From: Ustulina deusta
Taxonomy: Eukaryota; Ascomycota; Sordariomycetes; Xylariales; Xylariaceae
NCBI GenBank assembly: GCA_023159155.1
Contig: JAJNNX010000037.1
Span: 372,001-436,000 of the forward strand
DNA length: 64,000 nt
Reading direction: 5' to 3'
Position numbers and translations under genes: made by a program. Below the pieces are notes generated by a model. The model saw only the letters and a list, made by a program, of their open reading frames with translations. It did not search any database and was not told where the DNA came from. Shown one piece after another: positions 57,018-64,000 of the stretch (position 1 is its first letter; each line of letters begins with the position of its first letter).

Positions 57018-58741
57018 AGCTATCCTACGGGATGATATGGACCCTACGCGAGGTGATGGAGGATATCGTAGGGGTCCAATGGATCAGATTAATGTATAAT
57101 AAAGGACGATGAGGGCATCGTCAATTTTGCAGGAGGCACCTTGTCACAGACCCACAGGTCCGGACCCACACTATAAGTAGCCACTCATCCAATGCTAATA
57201 TTCGGAATTGCCCCAGGTCGTCTTCTATATGTCTTATCCCACAGTCGTTAGGGAAGCCGGCGTGTTCGCCCGGATGAACTCCATGAATAATGAAAAGCAA
57301 CTGTGTTCCATCACTAGGCTTCATTGTGGAAACGTAGAAAGGCCAGCGCATCCGTAACACTATCCTTGGTTTTATGATAAAGCGTCTCGACAGTGTGTAC
57401 TACTTCCTGAGTAGTCAGGTTGTCCTAACTTCTCGTTGGAGTTCTAGCTCTTGAGTACTACCACACTGGGAGACCCTTTCTTACCGTCACTCTGTTTTGT
57501 AATCGAGGCGCACTCTCGATTTATTTGCCAATAGCTATTCTATTCAGTCTTCATACGGAGACTGGGCTTGGGAACATCCAAGATGTTCAGGGGTGGGTGA
57601 TTCCGACAAAGAACGGGATTTGTTTTTTGAATGTATATTTTGATGAGGGGTCTTTATAATGTATTTAAATGCTCGGTTACCGACGACATCCGCCTTAATA
57701 TGAGCATGATTTGCAACCCAATTAAATCCCCTCAAAGTTTGAGGCCAGCGCCTCCAAGGACTGGGCCTCTCCGCGCCAATTATCTATATGGTGGTTGAAA
57801 AAGTCCCTTACTGAGCGAGACCAAAGCGTTTACGATCACACCCATTTCGGGGCAGGCTAGGTAGGGGTAGGAAGATAATTGCAGATTTCATAGGGTGAAT
57901 ACATAAGCTAGGGTGAGGAGAAGGGCCTCACGGACATGCGTGCTCGATCGACAGTTAGCACCAGAAATGGGGGCGAAGTCCTGAGCCCCTCACGCGCTCA
58001 ATTTGATTCGTGTGAAGGCGTGCCGCCCCCAATCTATTCAAAGCAGCACACATAAACTCGCGCAATGGTGCAGCATGCGTGTCAGATATCGAAGGACAAC
58101 GTGGTACACAGTGAGGGAGGATAATGGCCTCGCTCTGAACTTACCGAGGAGGTAAGGCTGCTCGATGTGCAGTACTAGATAGTGTAGTAATACACGCTTA
58201 TGCACATTGCCCACACCAAGAGCCACGATGGCCCCCATTGGAGGAGTTTATTGTAACGAGGCCGTATGCCGGCAACTACCATATCATATCATATCAGCTT
58301 CGAGCATTCAGAGGCAGTCATATGCAGTGCATCGGAGGGCATGCTTTCTCGGCCTCGCATTCGACAACGTGTCTCGATCTAGGCCGTCATGATGCAGCTA
58401 ATATCGACTCTTGTGCAAGTTTTTCTGCACTTACCCTGCAAGCAGTAGGTAGGCAGGAAGGAAGGCAGAACATGACGACAAGGACAGATAAAGCCGTGAT
58501 TCGTGCTTCAAGGCTACCCGCTCGTGGTGCGGAGAAGATTCCCGCCACCTCTTTCAAGCCTAGGACTACTGTCATTGCCCGGGAGGGATGAGAACCAAGT
58601 ATTAATTTCAACCAACTTCCGCTCACAGAATCACATTCGGGAAAGAAGTCGGGCAACCATCCATTTTCTCTCGTGAATCCCCAAGTCGACCTACCATCAG
58701 ATCCATCACATACCATTTCCCTTCTTTCTCTCTATCCTATC
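57018..58741. other. Intergenic, no gene recognised
   Basis: About 1.7 kb of normal composition after the retroelement remnant. I looked for a 3' LTR and saw none. Open frames (for example 58238-58591) carry no domain. Confidence 0.4.
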
Positions 58742-59808
58742 ATGACAGACGCATTGAAGCCCGACATGTTGGATTCAGTCGATAAACCGTCCGCAAGCAT
58801 GCTGGCCCAGGCCTATTGCGCAACGGTCGTCTCCAACTTAGAGGGTTGGAGGGGTGGAGTGCTCCCCTGTACAAGAGAACGTAGGGGAGCGACAATCGAC
58901 CAACTGGACGCGCGCGTTCGCCGTCTCGAGAGTGTAGATGCCATCAACCCGCCCCCGCCGATGGACACACCGTCGTGGGATTCGCTGTAAGCAAATATCT
59001 CGGAATTCATTTTTTCTTCTTCATTTGGCCCACCTTCAGAGCATAAAATGACTTGTTGGCGGGCTAAAAAAAGTATGCCTTGGGGAACTTCTCCCGGTTC
59101 CGAAACACTCATCACAGAACACGGCTCAAGAACGGTAATCACTGACTCCGGGGGTGCTGTAGCATGTGGCGCGTAGCACGGCTTCACCGGAAGATGCCGG
59201 GCGGGGCGGCGGTGAACAGAATGTGCGGATCACCGCCGCTCATCACGCCAACCATGACCTTGCTCCGTAGCACGTTGGCCGCGATAGGGGGGGTGGGACC
59301 GCAATCGTGGGCCGTATTTGCCGAGGAGGCGGACCTCGAGGAGGACGACGTGCTCCAAGTCGCGGCCCAATTCCTCTGCCACCTCGCTGGCAAGCGGGGC
59401 TTCAAGATCGTCGGCTCGTTCGAGCTCAAGCAGAACTGCAAGCTCGCGCTGGAGTTGTCCCTCGACACGGATATGAACTCGGGATTCTACGTCGGGCCTG
59501 CTTTCCACGTGCCAAGACAAAGACTGGACGTCGGGGTCGTGCCACGAGCAGGACTGCTACCTCTCCAGAAGAGCTGTTGTGGGTGCTGTGCCTGCTCGTG
59601 CCACAATATCAATAGGGCACCGAAGCCTGGAGTGCTGAAATGGATGACGGGGAAGTACCACGAGGAGAAACGAGCGAGGAGGATGGGGGTTAAAGCCCGG
59701 ATCACGAGGGTGTTCAGGAAGCTGGCATTCTGGCGCCGGCGTCGTGTGAGCGAGACAGATAGCGACGTGTCTTCGATCACCACGAGGACTTCATCAACCT
59801 TTGGTTAG
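58742..59808 (+). CDS. Unrecognised two-exon protein
   Basis: Exons 58742-58986 and 59163-59808 are proposed, joined by a 176-base GT-AG intron with a CTGAC site 18 bases before the acceptor; the join keeps frame and gives 296 residues. The N-terminal exon reads MTDALKPDMLDSVDKPSASM, with a likely helical IDQLDARVRRLESVDAI. The second exon has a globular part with AVFAEEADLEEDDVLQVAAQ and FKIVGSFELKQNCKLALELS. A Cys cluster CCGCCACSC and a strongly basic tail rich in Arg/Lys ending Ser/Thr-rich follow. No signal peptide or membrane segment. I do not recognise a family. An in-frame ATG at 58673 is an alternative start. Confidence 0.5.
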
Positions 59809-60549
59809 GTATGGCCTCCTCTAGGCACCCAGCAGACGACGTATGTTACAGTTCCATTTCGTGTTTTCCTGGTTGGGAGATGGTGTTTGCTGGGGACTGA
59901 CGCCGCGAGTCGAATGTGTACCGTCGCATGATGATGAAATGGCGGTTTTCAGAATGTCCCTCATTGGCGACATTCGGGTCTCAGTTGATTCAATATCGGA
60001 GACTTAACCCAGCCTACGTTATTCAGGGCAGGGGTCCGTCTAATGGCCCGAATGAACGTGTATACCCTTAGTCAACTAATGTCTATCTATGTAAGACCTA
60101 TACGACCTACAGTCACATATTTCCAGTGGGTACTCTATATGACGAATCCGGGGATGAGCACCTGATTATGTTACTACTTGCTACTTCTGCTGTGTCGAAC
60201 TTGACGATATAGTCTCACTCTGAAAGGCTGTACTCTTTCGCCAACACATGCTGAAACCTAAAAGACAATGGGTCTAATTATAGCGTCATGTTGGTACGGA
60301 TTGCACGTCTCCAAGCCTAGGAATAAGACATATGTACCCAACTCCCCTCAATACGAACGGAGCATTATCCCACCGGTACCCAAAACACCGTCCCGGTATC
60401 GTTATATGAATACATGTTAGATATACAGTAAACACTCTAGTCTAGCTTCCCTGGGCTCCTGTGACTTTTTCGTGATATTACCACGCTGCCCTTTTATCGT
60501 TTGCCCGACATTATCGCAATCGTCTGACAGACCCCGTTTAGACGATTAC
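59809..60549. other. Intergenic, no gene recognised
   Basis: Convergent 3' region between the unrecognised gene and the membrane protein gene. Nothing further seen. Confidence 0.4.
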
Positions 60550-61587
60550 CTACCTAATATATTCCGCCTCCGAAGACCGCGAAGGTGTAAATGGTGACAG
60601 GTCACCTCTTCCGCTCTGAGAATATGTCGCAGGGGAAAGTCCTCCCGGTGTGACGGGTTCATTGGCGTTCCCTGGCGCTCGATCGGAATACCCCAGATAT
60701 CCGGGGGTAGTTGGGAGCTCGACGGCCCCCTGCCGGGCCTCCGACTCGGTCCCTAGCTCCGCTAGGAGCGGTACACCGGCCGTCCCACCGTTCTTATCTC
60801 CGCTGGCCGTATAGCCCGACATTGGATATCCAGAAGATGGCTTCCAAGCGACAGGGGCCAACTCGGCAGCCCCCTGCTGCCTACTGTATTCGTGATGCGA
60901 CGCGTTCATCATGGCAAACGCACCCGCGCCGTCGTACGAGGTCCCAGCTCCTCCGCCAGATCCCTCGTTGCTATGGACTGAATGTGCAGAGCGCTGGCGC
61001 CTCTGGTATGCCCATATGAACCATGCTGCGAGGGCGGCAGCAATCGCGCCGAACCCAACACCCACACCTATGCCAATCTTAGTGCCGGTGCTAAGTCCAT
61101 TGCCCACCGATCCCTGGCCTGAGGAATCAGTTGGACTTGAAGTCGTCGAGGTGGAGGTGGGGGTGGAGGTCGTGGGCGGTGCTGGAGTCGGTGCTGTGGT
61201 CGGTGCCGTGGTGGTCGGACTCGGTGTTGATGTGGTCTGGGTAGCAGCAGCTGCAGCAGCCAAGAAAGCCTCTTCTGACACGGCGAGAGTCACTCCTGTG
61301 CCTGCGCAGTTGGAGGATAGTGTCTTATAGACGGCATCTATGTCCGAAGGGCTTTTTTTTGCGACACAAACCGCCGTATTATAAACAAAGTTATTTTTAT
61401 TTTTGCATAGGCAGTTGTTCAGGTCAGCGCCAGTCAAACCTGAGGTACAATCTGCCTTGTCCGCCGAATCGTACAGACACGATTGGGCTCCCTCGGGGTA
61501 AGCCGAGAAATCGTTGTCTATGGCTACCGAAGAACCTGTCTGGAGAAGCAGAGCGAATAGTAGAGGGGTAGGGAGGAACGCCCTCAT
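60550..61587 (-). CDS. Single-pass cell-surface protein with Cys-rich ectodomain
   Basis: Single-exon, 345 residues. Order: signal peptide (1-22); a six-cysteine ectodomain with Cys37, 47, 59, 61, 74 and 94 (the C-L-C pair at 59-61 and spacing recall a CFEM or similar extracellular Cys module, but CFEM has eight); a Ser/Thr/Pro-rich stalk (116-157) likely O-glycosylated; one membrane helix about 171-194 followed by YQRRQR as a stop-transfer signal; and a Gly/Ser/Ala-rich cytosolic tail of about 150 residues. This architecture matches fungal wall-stress-sensor-like or receptor-like surface proteins. Ligand and signalling partner are unknown. Confidence 0.75.
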   Translation of the reverse strand: MRAFLPTPLLFALLLQTGSSVAIDNDFSAYPEGAQSCLYDSADKADCTSGLTGADLNNCLCKNKNNFVYNTAVCVAKKSPSDIDAVYKTLSSNCAGTGVTLAVSEEAFLAAAAAATQTTSTPSPTTTAPTTAPTPAPPTTSTPTSTSTTSSPTDSSGQGSVGNGLSTGTKIGIGVGVGFGAIAAALAAWFIWAYQRRQRSAHSVHSNEGSGGGAGTSYDGAGAFAMMNASHHEYSRQQGAAELAPVAWKPSSGYPMSGYTASGDKNGGTAGVPLLAELGTESEARQGAVELPTTPGYLGYSDRAPGNANEPVTPGGLSPATYSQSGRGDLSPFTPSRSSEAEYIR

Positions 61588-63021
61588 GGTTTGGTGGGAG
61601 GCGTCGATCGTTCAGCCCGCCAATTTATTGTTATATAACGGCTATTTCTCTATCGAATGGTACTGTTTGGCGTTTTCGTTTATTGCGTTTGGTGTCCAGA
61701 TAAGTGTGGAAGAATCGATGATGTAGCTATTGCCTTCCCCTAGCCGACAGGAGAATGTGGGATGGGAAGAAAAGACGCGAAGCGTGATCTACCTAGTAGT
61801 GTATCTAGAGCCATACTACTGCCCGACCAGTCTCTAGCCTGGTTCTCCCCCACATAAATTAAGTCCACTACGCGTATCTAGACCCTGTATAGGTGTCGAT
61901 CAAGATAACTATTCGTGTGGCCCTGCCATCGGCAACCAACAGTTTGTGAGACCGAAATCTTGGTAGGCGAAGGGCTGTTGGTTCGAATAAGGGCAATGCA
62001 AGGCGGCGGCAGGCAGCTCGTAGGACGTGCATATACCTAGCAGTACCCAGCTAGGAATTCGCCCATCCTCATCCGATGCTTATACGGGAGTCCAGCCGCA
62101 ATCCTTCTATTTAAAGCGACAAGGATGATTCGCTTGCGGCTCTGCAAGGTCATTTCCCTTGCTTTTCGTACGACGATCTTTACCCAACCAAGCTAGATAC
62201 AATGCCCCTATCAGGAGTACGGTGAAAGGTTGTCAAAGGGACACATACAGTCCCTAAGAGTGTATGATACAATACAGCAGAATGATTAAAATCGTCGACC
62301 TTGGTGTTGATGACTTAGTCTATACAAAAGCACTAATTTTAAACACAATAAATATCTCATCTTAGTTAGAGCAGGCGAAAATAGTTGCTTCGTCTCGACA
62401 GCACTTCGAGCCCCCATAGAGCAGGCGTACACCCTAGATTGAGAAAGATAGCGGTGTGGTTTATTGAGTGGCTAAACCAATGTTAATTGCGCCACAAGAC
62501 TGCCGTACACATTTTAAGACTGTCACAGGCATGATACGATATTGACAATATAAGGGACATGGATCAAAGTTTTCTAGTTTGTAGAACAAGTATGTACTTG
62601 CAGAAGCATCTAATGTACCATGGTCCGCAATCCGAGCAATCCGACTTACTCCGGACCTTATCTAGACTAGTCGTGACATAACATTGACTGACATATACAC
62701 CGACATTAGAGAGCAGAAGGTAAAGCCCAATCCAAGGATGGAAGCAGTGAGCAGCCAACCAAGAGCCAAGAACTCCATCCATGAAGCCAGATGAACGGCA
62801 TATGTGGGCAATGATTTGTTTTGAGTCGTAGATCCGTGACAACAAAAGAAACCAATCTCAAAAGCAGAAAGCTCATTCCAAATGGGACGTGTCGTGCTGT
62901 TGGCGCTGAATTCGGGATATCATACATAAGGAGGATAGTTGTTATGAGTTTATGAGTGTATCGAGGGTTGGTGGAGGAAGAGTTGAGCAGTAGTACTCGT
63001 CAGAGCTAGTTGGTTCATAAT
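61588..63021. other. Intergenic, no gene recognised
   Basis: About 1.4 kb. A GGTTCGAAT word at 61979 recalls a tRNA T-loop but no cloverleaf can be built around it. Overlapping open frames at 62564-62927 have no domain. Confidence 0.4.
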
Positions 63022-64000
63022 TTAGAGTTGTTCGTCGTCATGGGCACTGGAAATTCCATTGGGCAACCTTCCTGGGGAGTCCAGGTTTCTGCGAAATCCA
63101 TTCACGAGATATGTTTGCGGGGACACGTTGGATGGCGACACGTTCTCCCCAGCGTATTCTGTTGGCTCATTCGAGGCCATACTTTTTGGTGTCAAGTGAG
63201 ACCCGTTCAGGACGGACTGTTTTTGTTGCTCGGTCAAAAGGTACGCCAGATTCTGTTCAACACAAAGACGGGCATAGTCAGGTTCGTCTGGCGTTACCTT
63301 AACCAACCCGTGTCTTCTGGGTACTCTGTGCTCCGGGAAAGGCTCTCTACTTGGCCTATATTTCCCCGGCTTCTCTTCGCCAACGAGTCGGCCATTGACG
63401 TAGTATTTGTTCCTTGGCGCAAAGGGACCACGGCTGGCCGCGTCTGGGTCTTGCTTCCATTTACTTGGGCCACTAAACGTAAAGAGGACCGTTTCATTTT
63501 CTGGAAGTTCGCGGTAACAGATGGAAATTCTGAGATCCCGAAGATGAGGGATTGATGGGACGATATTGAGGAAATCGGTCTCCTTTGGAACGGTCAGTAT
63601 GGGAACAATAAATCGTAAGACTAGCAGCATAACTTACTTTTACGAAGAACATGTCTGTCTCAAGGAAGAGATTGGCTGCCTCGCCACGGATTTGCTCAAG
63701 CCTTTTGTAGCCAACCGTGTGTGGGTCTCCACCATAGAGGTCTGAAAGTTGTTCTCCTAGGTGATAAAGTTTACTTTCCGTCAAAGCATATCGATCCTGC
63801 TCTAGGCGCCATATCACCGTTTTTGCGATTTTGGACACAGAAACACGTTCCCATGAAGGATCTATATTCAGTCAGCCCGCATCTAGTCAAAAGCGAAAAA
63901 GCGCAAGTGCTTACAACGTGACAACGAAAGATCCTTCTCCCCAAGGAGAAGAGCGACTTGGGTACTGAGAAGCCATTGGTCGCGACCGCCTGGCTTGCTG
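63022..64000 (-). CDS. Unrecognised protein, 3' part only (runs off the window)
   Basis: Three exons visible on the minus strand: 64000-63915 (partial), 63861-63638, and 63582-63022. They are joined by GT-AG introns of 53 and 55 bases with CTGAC branch-like sites; frames join exactly and yield 290 visible residues. The product includes GRDQWLLSTQVALLLGEKDL, SKIAKTVIWRLEQDRYALTE, LRDLRISICYRELPENE and a Pro/Arg-rich stretch with KYYVNGRLVGEEKPGKYRPS. It appears soluble. I do not recognise the family. The 5' end lies beyond the window, so neither start nor full length is known. Confidence 0.6.

Noticed and set aside
57018..57540. A 3' LTR for the Gag element
   Set aside because: Compared by eye with 53.8-54.4 kb; no direct repeat longer than a few bases was found.
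61940..62000. Possible tRNA because of GGTTCGAAT
   Set aside because: No matching T-stem, anticodon arm or acceptor stem could be paired.
62564..62927. Two overlapping minus-strand frames with hydrophobic stretches
   Set aside because: No start context, domain or splice pattern that supports a gene; overlap in two frames suggests chance.
1..64000. CRISPR array, bacterial operons or prophage
   Set aside because: Introns and fungal gene families show a eukaryotic nuclear genome; no regularly spaced repeat array was seen.

Overview
The window reads as nuclear DNA of a filamentous ascomycete (Pezizomycotina). Genes have short GT-AG introns (about 50-160 bp) with CTAAC/CTGAC branch-like sites. 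The gene families are fungal (2EXR, a DUF3433-type membrane protein, fungal GH18, gag/pol retroelements), and two blocks are driven to extreme A+T in the way repeat-induced point mutation (RIP) does. The class is not certain; Sordariomycetes-like is a guess.

Layout. 0.3-17.7 kb is a normal gene-dense arm: TIM13, an NSRP1-like splicing factor, an NFKBIL1/J-like RS protein, a neurochondrin-like protein, a CLC chloride transporter, a 2EXR protein, a small Q-rich protein, a secreted beta-helix protein and an adenylate-kinase-like P-loop protein. 18.4-24.6 kb is a gene graveyard. It holds a DUF3433-like membrane-protein pseudogene split by a 1.84-kb terminal-inverted-repeat transposon at a TA target, then a decayed dienelactone hydrolase. 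24.77-46.21 kb is a 21.4-kb nested LTR-retrotransposon stack, almost all A/T. I resolved it by eye into an outer element with 251-bp LTRs, two inner elements (225-bp LTRs; 163-165-bp LTRs), a barely mutated solo LTR, and a plus-strand Gypsy-type reverse-transcriptase fragment. Target-site duplications are visible for each of the four insertions. 46.2-64 kb returns to normal composition: an MFS transporter, a zinc-finger/RNase H protein, a GH18 chitinase with an embedded hevein-like insert, an un-mutated Gag ORF fused to a remnant of pol, an unrecognised two-exon gene, a single-pass Cys-rich surface protein and the 3' part of an unrecognised gene.

How it fits together. Taking out the nested stack joins the dienelactone hydrolase remnant and the MFS gene into what would have been a divergent pair about 0.4 kb apart. 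Taking out the inverted-repeat transposon with one copy of its TA restores the reading frame of the DUF3433-like gene, apart from one TAG that looks like a CAG changed by RIP. In all three LTR elements the outer edges of the LTRs keep G/C and the inner edges are mutated, so mutation falls off toward element ends.

No clearly new enzymatic system was seen. The most notable points are the resolvable nested stack with its LTR mutation polarity, the lightly mutated solo LTR sharing an AACAA target with a related element, and the intact non-RIP Gag ORF. All family names come from reading motifs by eye; no database search was run.
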